DNA from: Fontibacillus phaseoli
GTDB taxonomy: Bacteria > Bacillota > Bacilli > Paenibacillales > Paenibacillaceae
NCBI RefSeq assembly: GCF_003337355.1
Contig: NZ_QPJW01000003.1
Span: forward strand, 473,531-537,530
Reading direction: 5' to 3'
Length of the DNA stretch: 64,000 nucleotides
Below, piece after piece: positions 54,745 to 62,514 of the stretch. A program made the position numbers and the translations under genes. Below the pieces are notes generated by a model. It was given only the letters and a program-made list of their open reading frames with translations. It was not told where the DNA came from and searched no databases. Position 1 is the stretch's first letter. Every line of letters begins with the position of its first letter.

Positions 54745-55488
54745 ATGAGAACTTTCAGCATTGTCTTAAGAAATGTAAAATGGCGATTCAAAAATATGGA
54801 AACTATTATTATGACACTCATACAGCCGTTAATTTGGCTGCTACTATTTACAACGATATTCCAATCGGAAACGTATGTAGGAGATAATTATACGGCTTAT
54901 ACACTTCCTGGAATTCTGATTCTCGTAACCCTTACATCATCCGGCATGAGCGGAATTTCAAATTACTCCTGGAAATCCGACGGAATTTTTTATCGAATAT
55001 TCATCTCTCCTGTAAAAAGAAGCTCTATTGTATTAGGCCATATTTTTGATGCAGCTATTTTAACTTTTGTCGAAGTTATTATACTTTTTATTTTTTCGTT
55101 TTTCCTGTCAGTCAAAATAGCAACTGGAATGCTCGGGTGCCTACTCATCATTTGTTTAATTTTCTTGTGCGTTTTTTTTGTAGCAAGCCTCTCCTATGCG
55201 CTTAGCATGATTTTCAAAACAGAAAATTCCTTTTTAGCCATTGTTAATACATTCACACTTCCCATCTTTTTTGTGAGCACCTCATTGATGTCTTATGAAT
55301 ATATCCCGGCCGCTTTCAAAATCCCGGTATCGTTAAACCCTTTTACCTATGTTATAAATTGTATAAGGGATCTAATTTTACAAAACTCTATTAACTGGAA
55401 CTCTATATTAGGTACTTTCTTATTATTTCTGATCTTGGGCGTTTCGGCATTTCTGATCGCTTTACATGTATTGAAAACCAGAAATTAG
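54745..55488 (+). CDS. ABC-2 type permease
   Basis: 247 residues with six membrane helices and the ABC2 pattern TLIQPLIWLLLFTTIF, YTLPGILILVTLTSSGMSG, and ISPVKRSSIVLGHI. The ATG at 54745 has a GGGGAGG site. It pairs with the DrrA-like ATPase 38 bp upstream. Probable export of an antibiotic or similar compound; the substrate is unknown. Confidence 0.9.
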   Translation: MRTFSIVLRNVKWRFKNMETIIMTLIQPLIWLLLFTTIFQSETYVGDNYTAYTLPGILILVTLTSSGMSGISNYSWKSDGIFYRIFISPVKRSSIVLGHIFDAAILTFVEVIILFIFSFFLSVKIATGMLGCLLIICLIFLCVFFVASLSYALSMIFKTENSFLAIVNTFTLPIFFVSTSLMSYEYIPAAFKIPVSLNPFTYVINCIRDLILQNSINWNSILGTFLLFLILGVSAFLIALHVLKTRN

Positions 55489-55509
55489 ACAATGATTGGG
55501 AGGACTACG

Positions 55510-56337
55510 GTGCTAAGAATTAGTGACTTTTCCATTCTATCGCAGTTAAGCACTAAGATGCTTAGACATTATGCTGACATTGATTTACTTCCTCCAGGCT
55601 TTATTGATGAAAGTACGGGTTACCGGTATTATTATGTACACCAGTTAGCGGTAGCTAATAAAATAAACATGTTGAAAACCATGGGACTCAGTTTGCATTT
55701 AATAAAGAAGATTCTATATGAATATGATGAGGATATTTATTTGATGAAGTTCTTGAATAGGCAAGCGGCACAATTACAGGAGGAAATAAAAGAGAAGCAA
55801 GATAAAATATTGTTAATAAACTCCATGATTAAACACCTAAACGCTCAGAAAGACTCGTCAAAATATACGGTTACGGCGAAGAAAATTCCAAAACGACGGG
55901 TGATTTATTTACGCGCACAAATCAAGCAGTATCAGGATGAAACTCTGTTATGGAGAAGACTATCCAGGATCGTTCATGGCCAGAATATACGACTAAGCTA
56001 TCCGCATTTTAATACAACCGTTTTTTACGAAGAAGATGTTCAAAATCAAAGGATTGATATTGAAGTCCAAAAATCCGTTTCAGGAGATTATGAAAATCTG
56101 CAAGGAGCCAATATTAAAATAGAAAAAGAACAAACCGTGGCTTCATTTATCTATGAAGGAAATTATAACGAACTTAGTGAAGTGAATGAAACAGTCGCTC
56201 ATTGGATATTAGATAATGATTACGAATTGAACGGCTCCCAATTTAATATTTATCATATCTCCCCTGAAGAGGCTAACGAAGCTGCCAATTTATTAACGGA
56301 AATTTGTTTTCCAATAAAGAAAAAAACAAATTCCTAA
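55510..56337 (+). CDS. MerR family regulator with GyrI-like domain
   Basis: 275 residues. The winged helix (VLRISDFSILSQLSTKMLRHYADIDLLPPG) contains the MerR motif STGYRYYYVHQL. A coiled-coil dimerisation helix (LNRQAAQLQEEIKEKQDKI) follows, then a C-terminal GyrI/BmrR-like effector domain (about 130-275, ending FNIYHISPEEANEA). The GTG at 55510 has a GGGAGG site 6 nt before it; the ATG at 55492 has none. It is the last gene of the operon whose promoter has a 19-bp spacer, so drug-induced self-activation, as in BltR/BmrR, is likely. Confidence 0.88.
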   Translation: MLRISDFSILSQLSTKMLRHYADIDLLPPGFIDESTGYRYYYVHQLAVANKINMLKTMGLSLHLIKKILYEYDEDIYLMKFLNRQAAQLQEEIKEKQDKILLINSMIKHLNAQKDSSKYTVTAKKIPKRRVIYLRAQIKQYQDETLLWRRLSRIVHGQNIRLSYPHFNTTVFYEEDVQNQRIDIEVQKSVSGDYENLQGANIKIEKEQTVASFIYEGNYNELSEVNETVAHWILDNDYELNGSQFNIYHISPEEANEAANLLTEICFPIKKKTNS

Positions 56338-56591
56338 GATTATGGAAGTGTTCTCCCCGGTCTCCTTCGGCATTATCGTGTTTCTCCGATTAGTTTATGA
56401 TTGGACTTGCCCTATGCTCGACGGAAAAAGCACGGCAAAATTCGCTATTGACCCACAAGGCCCTGACACCTTGGAGTAGACTAATTACCTGTCAAACGAC
56501 AGAAAATCCACGAACAAAATCGCCCTCCATATGGCCGGGAAGGCCACTGGAGAGCGATTGAAGGTTAATGGGCGAAAATGATGCTCTTCGC
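56338..56591. other. Intergenic stretch with a terminator
   Basis: No gene supported. The right end holds the CBM21-gene terminator. Confidence 0.4.
56519..56562 (-). terminator. Terminator of the CBM21 protein gene
   Basis: Minus-strand stem ATCGCTCTCCA/TGGAGGGCGAT with inner TGGCC/GGCCA and loop TTCC, followed by TTTTGTTC. Confidence 0.75.
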
Positions 56592-57356
56592 TTAGCGGTT
56601 TACGGTGTAATTGTGCCCGTAATTGTTATCCCAGTAAGTTTGTCCATTGACGGTGTAGGAAATCGCGTACTTAATTTGCGAAACGCTGGGGGCAATATTA
56701 TGGAAAGTAAAATGCCAAGCCTCTACACTGTCGTCGGAATTCGCCGGCATCGAATAAGTGGCGTCCCCTTCCTTCGTGGTTGCCCAGTTATCGGTTGTAT
56801 ATTTGATTTTGACCTGTTTGCTGTAGCCTGCATTTTTGACATAAACAGCTCCCCGGAAGGTGTCCTGAATTAATTCATCGTAGGCACGAAGGACATTCGG
56901 TTTCCCGAGAATGGTGGAGCTTTCAGTATAGCGGCTGACGGAGTAATTCCGGCCGTTATTATTGTCCCAATACGTTTGCCCGTTGAACTCATACTTGATG
57001 GCAAATTGGATCGTTTGGGCATTTACGAGCTCGGGATGCGTATTCTCAATGCTGTTCGTGGAAATGGCGAAATTCCATGCTTCATGCCCAGCGTCGGTTG
57101 GACCTTCATAGGAGGCGTTCGTATCGTACCATTGCCCATTTCCGGGAGTATAGTGAATCGTTACGTTTTTTTGGGGACTCGAGTTGCTGACTTCCACTTT
57201 GCCGCTGAATCCCACATAACCAAACTTGTAAGTATAGAGATTGGCCGAAATCAGTTGAACCGGCTGGTCATTTGCAAAAGCAGACTGCGCAAACGTTAGC
57301 ACAAAAATCGCCACCAAAGAAAACACCGACACAAACTTCTTTACTTCTCTTAACAT
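56592..57356 (-). CDS. Secreted protein made of two CBM21 domains
   Basis: 254 residues. Signal peptide 1-28 (SAFA cleavage). Two repeats of about 110 residues, each with VxxKNxxYxKxVxIxYTxxxW-like strands, a WxF sheet and the hallmark YWDNNNGxNY / YWDNNYGHNY. CBM21 binds starch or glycogen in amylases and eukaryotic phosphatase subunits. No catalytic domain is present, so it is probably a carbohydrate-binding accessory protein. Monocistronic with its own terminator. Confidence 0.88.
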   Translation of the reverse strand: MLREVKKFVSVFSLVAIFVLTFAQSAFANDQPVQLISANLYTYKFGYVGFSGKVEVSNSSPQKNVTIHYTPGNGQWYDTNASYEGPTDAGHEAWNFAISTNSIENTHPELVNAQTIQFAIKYEFNGQTYWDNNNGRNYSVSRYTESSTILGKPNVLRAYDELIQDTFRGAVYVKNAGYSKQVKIKYTTDNWATTKEGDATYSMPANSDDSVEAWHFTFHNIAPSVSQIKYAISYTVNGQTYWDNNYGHNYTVNR

Positions 57357-57439
57357 TCTCTACCATCTCCTATTTTTTGGATATACTACATTAATAAAAT
57401 AGCACAGAAAATCCCAAAAATAAACTCTTTTTCTGGAAT

Positions 57440-57699
57440 TTTCTGAAAATTTAATAGTTTTGGTATCAAATGCAATTTTGTGTTGGGCAAACGTTTGCCT
57501 TGAGTTGGAAAGAGAGATCGTAAGATGCCGTTCTAAGGTGACGAAGAAATCATGCAGATGTGGGATTAATATGGATCATGTCGCTTTCTTGGTTCAATCC
57601 CATAACCACGCCCGGAAGGCGTCCGCTTCGGCGCAGGCGTTTCAGGCCCGTCCTGTTCAATGATAATCTTTGTTCCGCCGCAAAACTTGCTCTCATCAT
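57440..57699 (-). pseudogene. Truncated L25/Ctc-like ribosomal protein gene
   Basis: An ATG at 57699 with GGAG at 8 nt opens a 49-codon frame (57550-57699): SLNRTGLKRLRRSGRLPGVV and MGLNQESDMIHI, the start of the L25/Ctc family (LRxSGrxPgVvxG). It ends early at 57550; further L25-like words (RTASYDLSFQLK, GKRLPN) continue in other frames to about 57440. So it is a decayed paralogue. The stretch 57700-57990 holds no further gene. Confidence 0.55.
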
Positions 57700-57990
57700 T
57701 TCAATTCTCCTTGTTATTCAACCGATATTTTGTGCTCTCAAAATCTCTATCCGCCAATGAACATTGATTTCGTCCCCCTGCCAGGGGGATATAAAGAGCA
57801 CCATGACATCACCGCCTTGGTACATAAAATGATAGTATTGAAGGCATCTCGCTCCGACGGGAGCGAAATGCCTTTGAATTGACCATAGCATAAACCCTGT
57901 AGTCTGTCGACAACTGATAGCTGTTATGCGGGAATGACACCATCTTGTAAAATAAGAACTGAAAATACTTTTATAGGAGCATATAAAAAG

Positions 57991-59136
57991 ATGATGGATC
58001 ATTTTAAAAGTTTGTTCAGAAAAAACTCCAGGGCACCGCAAACCAGTGAATTTATCCAAAAGGTTACTATGATGCTGGAAGAGTACAAAAGCTTGTATCC
58101 AGAGCACTGCCCTTATGTACTCAATGAAAGATTATCGATGAGCCAGGTTGAACAGTTTGAGTCGGCGGCCGGCATCACACTCCCGCAGGACTACCGCGAT
58201 TTCCTGATCCATATTGGAAACGGAGCCGCAAAGAAACGGCAGATTCCCTTATCCCTGTCGCATGCCAAAGATTGCTTGGAATCTTGCTTGCAGGAAGAGA
58301 CCGGACTCGAGTGTATTGGCCACGCTTTTAGCGCGGAAAGCTGCAACAAGGCGTTTCATGAGGATTACGAAGACATGGATGAGGACATGGACGACGACGC
58401 GGCAAAGGAGCATTATAATCGGCTCTATAGAGAAGCACTGCAAGGCACGTTAACCCTGCATAATGACGGCTGCGGGTACTATATCGTGATGATTGTTTCC
58501 GGTGAATCGGCCGGACAGTTGTATTATATAGATACCTGTCATGGACAAGGGATACATAAAGTCAGCGATTCTTTTGCCGACTACTATTTGAAATGGCTTG
58601 GGCGCCAAATACTAGAAAAGCAAGCAAGTCTGGAGCAAAATGATAAATTCGACTGCGTGATAACCGAAGTCAAGCTTGGCGGCAATGTCAGAGACTTGAC
58701 CGTTACCAAATCAGAATCCCCGTACGAGTTTCAATTTGAATTTTTTTGTCCCGGAGATTTCGCCCGCGAAGGGGATTCTACAGATCTGACCCAAGCTCAT
58801 GACAGGTTGGTCATCTCTTTGTATATGAAATATGAATCCTATAGTCCACTAGAGTACAAGAAGTTAGAAGGAAGCTTCGGCCCGCAGTCTCTTCAACCTG
58901 ATAACTCATCAGATCGACCTTTGCAGCTTATAGGAGCCAGGTCGGAGCATATCGTGATCGGGCAAGTCAGAAGATTATTTAAGTATAATACGGGTGAACT
59001 CTCCTTTCCGCTATATGTGGAGGGGTTGGAGCAGGAAATCCTAATCCAAGGGTTGGACATTCCCGATTTGGCGGTAGGAGACGTGCTACAGATTCAAGGC
59101 AGGTTATGCGGAGAGGTGTATCGGATTCGGCGGTAG
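57991..59136 (+). CDS. SUKH (SMI1/KNR4) family protein with a C-terminal beta domain
   Basis: 381 residues. The SUKH domain spans about 45-210: ITLPQDYRDFLIHIGNGAA, then LTLHNDGCGYYIVMIVSGES and YYLKWLGRQIL. An acidic insertion (EDYEDMDEDMDDDAAKEHY) lies near 132. Residues 210-381 form a beta-rich region with VITEVKLGGNVRDLTV and IQGLDIPDLAVGDVLQIQGR, OB-like. SUKH proteins are often immunity factors against contact-dependent toxins; no toxin is adjacent, so an orphan immunity role is only a guess. The ATG at 57991 has a TAGGAG site. Confidence 0.82.
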   Translation: MMDHFKSLFRKNSRAPQTSEFIQKVTMMLEEYKSLYPEHCPYVLNERLSMSQVEQFESAAGITLPQDYRDFLIHIGNGAAKKRQIPLSLSHAKDCLESCLQEETGLECIGHAFSAESCNKAFHEDYEDMDEDMDDDAAKEHYNRLYREALQGTLTLHNDGCGYYIVMIVSGESAGQLYYIDTCHGQGIHKVSDSFADYYLKWLGRQILEKQASLEQNDKFDCVITEVKLGGNVRDLTVTKSESPYEFQFEFFCPGDFAREGDSTDLTQAHDRLVISLYMKYESYSPLEYKKLEGSFGPQSLQPDNSSDRPLQLIGARSEHIVIGQVRRLFKYNTGELSFPLYVEGLEQEILIQGLDIPDLAVGDVLQIQGRLCGEVYRIRR

Positions 59137-59262
59137 GTTAAATTGAAAGGCATGCCGGAAGGAGTAAAAGGAAGTTCTCTTCAACAACTTGCGAACGATA
59201 GGTAGGGGGACCCGGTAGTCCCCCTTGGCTTCGCTGTGAACCCGATCGTACACCGTTTCCGT

Positions 59263-60105
59263 TTATTCATTGCGGCTCACACGAAAACCTTGATCGGGGC
59301 CAAAGCCATTCGCTTCGAACTTGCCTCGAAAAGATAGCTCGCTGCTGCCGATGTCGCCGATCCAACCGCCGCCCTTCACACTCCGGAAAGAACCGCCGCT
59401 AGGATCCAAGTCGTCTCCATACCAGCTCCAACACCACTCCCTAACATTGCCTGACATATCGTAAAGCCCTATTTCATTGGGTTTCTTGAGACCGACAGAT
59501 TTTGTTTTGCTGTTGTTGTTTTCTATAACAGGCCAATTCCAGTCTCCCGACAGGTATTTAACGCCGGCGTTTCTCCAATACCACGCCACATCATCCGCTT
59601 TATTGCTTCCGCTGTAAGTGTAACTTTTGCTCGTTTGACCGCCGCCTGCGGCATATTCCCACTCCGCTTCCGTCGGCAATCGATAGCCGTCAGCTTCCGC
59701 GTTGATACTTACGGTCCATTTTAAATGATCGTTATCGCTCTTATTGTCCGGGTCCTTTTTACTCTTATCTATATTGTAATAAGGTTTTAAGCCTTCTTTT
59801 ATACTCCTTGCATTACAGTACTCCACAACGTCATACCAACTTACCGTTTCTACCGGCAAATCTTCGCCTATGAATTGGGAGGGATTGCTTCTCATGACCT
59901 CCGCCCACTCTTTTTGGGTTACCTCATATTTCCCGATATAAAAGTTCGATAAAGTCACGCTTTTCCCATAGTAGTTGGATTTTGTGTTCTTAAAAGTACC
60001 GCCCTCGACGAGTACTAATGTATTGTTCTTTTCCGGCTTTTCGGGGGAACAAGCGCTGACAACAAACGTTATGGCTATCAGAAGAAAAATGAATAGCTTT
60101 CTCAT
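59263..60105 (-). CDS. SUMF1/FGE-like lipoprotein
   Basis: 280 residues. Lipobox VSAC (Cys19) for membrane anchoring, then a formylglycine-enzyme fold domain: FYIGKYEVTQKEWAEVM, LPVETVSWYDVVEYCNA, YRLPTEAEWEYAAGGG, GLYDMSGNVREWCWSW, GGWIGD and GFRVSRNE. The two catalytic cysteines of true formylglycine-generating enzymes are absent in the GGGWIGDIGSSELSFRGKF region, so it is probably not an FGE. The family is often used as a binding scaffold. Alone between hairpins. Confidence 0.85.
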   Translation of the reverse strand: MRKLFIFLLIAITFVVSACSPEKPEKNNTLVLVEGGTFKNTKSNYYGKSVTLSNFYIGKYEVTQKEWAEVMRSNPSQFIGEDLPVETVSWYDVVEYCNARSIKEGLKPYYNIDKSKKDPDNKSDNDHLKWTVSINAEADGYRLPTEAEWEYAAGGGQTSKSYTYSGSNKADDVAWYWRNAGVKYLSGDWNWPVIENNNSKTKSVGLKKPNEIGLYDMSGNVREWCWSWYGDDLDPSGGSFRSVKGGGWIGDIGSSELSFRGKFEANGFGPDQGFRVSRNE

Positions 60106-60234
60106 TGATCGATCTCCTTTAAAATAATAGAAGTGGCAATATTCCTGTTGTATGTAGGCAAGCGACTTTTGTTAATGGATGGAGGCCGTCGGCCGTGAGA
60201 CCGAACGGCCCCGGCAAAATCAAAGATTAACCGG

Positions 60235-60867
60235 TTACCACACCGTTACGTTAGAACTTCCGCTACTCTGGTATCCCTCCGTCGCCAACACCTGGTAAGC
60301 CCAACTGCTCCCCAGATTCATTCCTTTACTCTTCCATGCGTTAACATGATTGGCGAAAGTGATGGCGACGTTGCTCCCGGTGTTTCTTTTTGACTGTCTT
60401 ACGCTCCAGAACTGCTGGAAGGTTTGCGTGCCGTCAATGGAAGGTGCATTGTAGCGCATAGTCGTATATATGTCATAGGTTCCCCCATCGCTGGTCACGG
60501 TGCCTTTATGCGTTCCGGTAGGTCTATAGGTGCCCCAGCTATCGACAACGTAATATTCTATAAGCGAGTTTCTCGTCCACCCATAGAGAGTCAAATACGC
60601 ATTGCCTGACGGTGCCCAGACCCCGGCATTGTAGTTGATGGTCCTGGATGGCGATCCGTTAGCCCAGCCTTTGCCGACAACAAAATTCCCGGTATTTTGC
60701 CATGAAACACTGTAATTGCCGCCGGACCCGTTGACCGCATTTACCGTCCCACCGCCGTCGGTCCAATTTTGCCAATAGGTATTCGCACTTGCGGTTACTG
60801 CAAACATACTGAAACTCAATGCAACTGTTAAAAATACCGTCAAGACTTTCCTATTAAACTTGATCAT
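60235..60867 (-). CDS. xynA: GH11 endo-1,4-beta-xylanase
   Basis: 210 residues. Signal peptide 1-28 (ASA), then the complete GH11 jelly roll: [20 protein letters not shown], the thumb NAPSIDGTQ, nucleophile Glu104 in [11 protein letters not shown], and acid/base Glu197 in [13 protein letters not shown]. Length and sequence are very close to Bacillus XynA. It hydrolyses xylan outside the cell. The ATG at 60867 follows GGGAGG. Confidence 0.95.
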   Translation of the reverse strand: MIKFNRKVLTVFLTVALSFSMFAVTASANTYWQNWTDGGGTVNAVNGSGGNYSVSWQNTGNFVVGKGWANGSPSRTINYNAGVWAPSGNAYLTLYGWTRNSLIEYYVVDSWGTYRPTGTHKGTVTSDGGTYDIYTTMRYNAPSIDGTQTFQQFWSVRQSKRNTGSNVAITFANHVNAWKSKGMNLGSSWAYQVLATEGYQSSGSSNVTVW

Positions 60868-60882
60868 GCCATTACCTCCCAA

Positions 60883-61260
60883 ATTTTTTTGTCCCTACTT
60901 TACCTACCTGCTCCTTCTTGCCATGTGTTTTCTTGAGGTACATACTAATTCTGCATAAAACTCTAATGTCACTTTTCCTTTTACCTCCTTTCATAGAAAA
61001 TTATAGAATGTAAACGCATACATTTAACTTCTCATATTAAAGGTTTTACCTTCTATTTTTTACATAAATACACAGTTACGGAGTTGAGAAATCTGGTGCG
61101 ACGGATACGAAACGCAGGAATAGGCTATGGAAAAGTTGCTTCGCACGGTTTGGAACCTCTTCATAACGGCATCATCATGAAAAAAAGCCGCCCTATTAAA
61201 GGACAGCTATAAAAACGACCCGCCAAACTTATGCTTGGCGAATCGTTCTAACATTATTTA
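60883..61260. other. Intergenic stretch with two tandem terminators
   Basis: No gene. Holds the terminators of the methyltransferase gene at its right end and the upstream region of xynA at the left. Confidence 0.5.
61184..61247 (-). terminator. Tandem terminators of the RlmA-type gene
   Basis: The first stem, AACGATTCGCCAA/TTGGCGGGTCGTT (61214-61247), is followed on the minus strand by TTTATAG. The second, weaker, is GCTGTCC/GGGCGGC (61184-61208) followed by TTTTTTT. Confidence 0.75.
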
Positions 61261-62172
61261 TTAATTGGTTCTACGGGCACTCATTTTCTTCCCCAGCAAG
61301 ACCGAAAAATCACAGGTGATTTCTAACTTGTCCTTACCTAGAACTTGTTGTTTAAGTTCTTCCGAAGCTCCCCAAGACAACGGGGTCATCCGGACCAACT
61401 GTTCAATATACTTATTTTCCATGGTTACGCCGTACTGAATGCGCTGGAGTTCCACCAGATCAAAATTACGATTAAAAAGCTCAATCGTATTCTCATTTGA
61501 ATATACAGTTCTATCACTTTGCTTGTAAAATATCCCTCTTAATTCTTGAAGGTACTTACTTTCGGGGATCACCTTGATAACCATTCCACCATCCGCAAGC
61601 ATTCTATGGAACTCGGAATAGCTGGATGGCGATAATATGTTCAGTATGAAGTTGAATTGTTGATCAACAAATGGACACTTTGCGAGATCCGCTACGCACC
61701 AGATCGCTTTGCCGGAAGTTCCTCTTGAGGCCATATGGATGCCTTCTTTAGAAATATCTATACCGATCCCCAACAAGTTGCACTGCGATTGATCCATGAT
61801 CCTTTGCTGTATTTGTGACAAATGTGAACCTTCACCGCACCCGGCATCCAATATTTTTATCAATTTACTCTCGGACTGCAAATTTTCCATCATAATCTCG
61901 GAAATCCTAGCCAGCAACGGATCAAAAAAACCGCTTTGACTAATCATTCTTCGAGCTTCAAACAGTTGTTTATCGTATTTTGTTTTAAAAGGATGTGGCA
62001 ACAGGTTTACATATCCTTGTTTAGCTATATCAAAACAATGATGTTTGGAACAAATGAAGCTTTTCAAATTTACTACCTTCATAAAACTTGAACATACGGG
62101 ACATACAAACATATCCTCATATTTAGAGAGAATACGAGCCTTTGAATTTTTTTCATTGTTCTTAGACAACAC
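61261..62172 (-). CDS. rlmA: RlmA-type 23S rRNA (guanine-N1) methyltransferase
   Basis: 303 residues. The N-terminal zinc module CPVC(x13)CSKHHCFDIAKQGYVNLL is the RlmA signature; the SAM fold has ILDAGCGEGSHL, IGIDISKEG and NFILNILSPSS. RlmA enzymes methylate G745 (type I) or G748 (type II, TlrB) of 23S rRNA; type II methylation contributes to tylosin resistance in Gram-positives. Type I or II cannot be told apart here. The GTG at 62172 has a GAGG site at 8 nt. Upstream lies an attenuator-like leader (see findings). Confidence 0.88.
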   Translation of the reverse strand: MLSKNNEKNSKARILSKYEDMFVCPVCSSFMKVVNLKSFICSKHHCFDIAKQGYVNLLPHPFKTKYDKQLFEARRMISQSGFFDPLLARISEIMMENLQSESKLIKILDAGCGEGSHLSQIQQRIMDQSQCNLLGIGIDISKEGIHMASRGTSGKAIWCVADLAKCPFVDQQFNFILNILSPSSYSEFHRMLADGGMVIKVIPESKYLQELRGIFYKQSDRTVYSNENTIELFNRNFDLVELQRIQYGVTMENKYIEQLVRMTPLSWGASEELKQQVLGKDKLEITCDFSVLLGKKMSARRTN

Positions 62173-62209
62173 AAAAAACACCTCATTCATTCGTTTTGAG
62201 TAAATGAAA

Positions 62210-62276
62210 AAGGTACAGTTAAATAAACCCAACTATCATTTTAAAAAAATGACTTGAGCTTAAAAGACTGTACCTT
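62210..62276 (-). terminator. Attenuator-type hairpin in the rlmA leader
   Basis: AAGGTACAGT (minus-strand first arm at 62276-62267) pairs perfectly with ACTGTACCTT (62219-62210), a 47-nt loop between. The second arm runs into TTTTT then CATTTA, so it can act as a terminator 40 bp before the rlmA start. The first arm overlaps the mini-ORF MEGTVF. Confidence 0.65.
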
Positions 62277-62280
62277 CCAT
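62260..62280 (-). CDS. Six-codon mini-ORF MEGTVF
   Basis: ATG at 62280 overlaps the TAA of the upstream leader peptide (TAATG), so it may be translated by coupling. It contains the first arm of the attenuator hairpin. Confidence 0.3.
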   Translation of the reverse strand: MEGTVF

Positions 62281-62309
62281 TAACGTAAACGTATGAATTT
62301 GATGATCAT
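62280..62309 (-). CDS. Leader peptide MIIKFIRLR, putative macrolide-sensing
   Basis: A nine-residue ORF with a GGGGTG site 6 nt before the ATG. It ends in Arg-Leu-Arg then TAA. The Arg-x-Arg motif, as in the MRLR arrest of ErmDL, stalls ribosomes in the presence of macrolides. A ribosome stalled at the RLR codons would cover the first arm of the downstream attenuator. Known: the motif. Inferred: its use here. Confidence 0.5.
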   Translation of the reverse strand: MIIKFIRLR

Positions 62310-62335
62310 GAATAACACCCCATGTTAGCAAATTT

Positions 62336-62359
62336 AGGAGGTGCGGTGCCGCACCTCCT
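62336..62359. repeat. 24-nt near-perfect palindrome in the rlmA leader
   Basis: AGGAGGTGCGG and CCGCACCTCCT form 11-bp arms around a 2-nt centre. The minus strand presents AGGAGG, a ribosome-binding-like word, inside the stem. It may be another leader RNA structure or an operator. Confidence 0.6.
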
Positions 62360-62428
62360 ATTATTATATCTTTTGATGAAATAATTGTGTACTTCGGACT
62401 CACCCTTTAGCAAATAATTTCCCATTGT

Positions 62429-62438
62429 GCAATATTGC
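62429..62438. promoter_or_regulatory. TetR operator candidate
   Basis: GCAATATTGC, perfect 10-bp palindrome, overlapping the -35 box of the TetR-MMPL promoter and flanked by two direct CCCATTG words. Confidence 0.5.
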
Positions 62439-62463
62439 CCATTGAGAAAAAATATATTATAGT
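62435..62463 (+). promoter_or_regulatory. Promoter of the TetR-MMPL operon
   Basis: TTGCCC (62435-62440) and TATAGT (62458-62463) with 17 bp spacing. The same DNA carries a minus-strand TATAAT (62456-62461) that could serve the rlmA leader, so the two promoters overlap. Confidence 0.6.
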
Positions 62464-62514
62464 GAATAAATTCAGAGCTTTTATCTGATTTCAAGAAAGG
62501 AGGGCGCATGGATT

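Noticed and set aside
59206..59225. GGGGGAC/GTCCCCC hairpin as a terminator
   Set aside because: It lacks a T run on either strand. It may still be a structured 3-prime end of the SUKH or SUMF1-like transcripts.
60180..60213. GC-rich hairpin after xynA as a terminator
   Set aside because: GGCC-type pairing is plausible but no T tract follows; not called.
62210..62360. T-box or SAM riboswitch in the rlmA leader
   Set aside because: No T-box core word and no SAM-aptamer pattern; the hairpins and short ORFs fit ribosome-mediated attenuation better.
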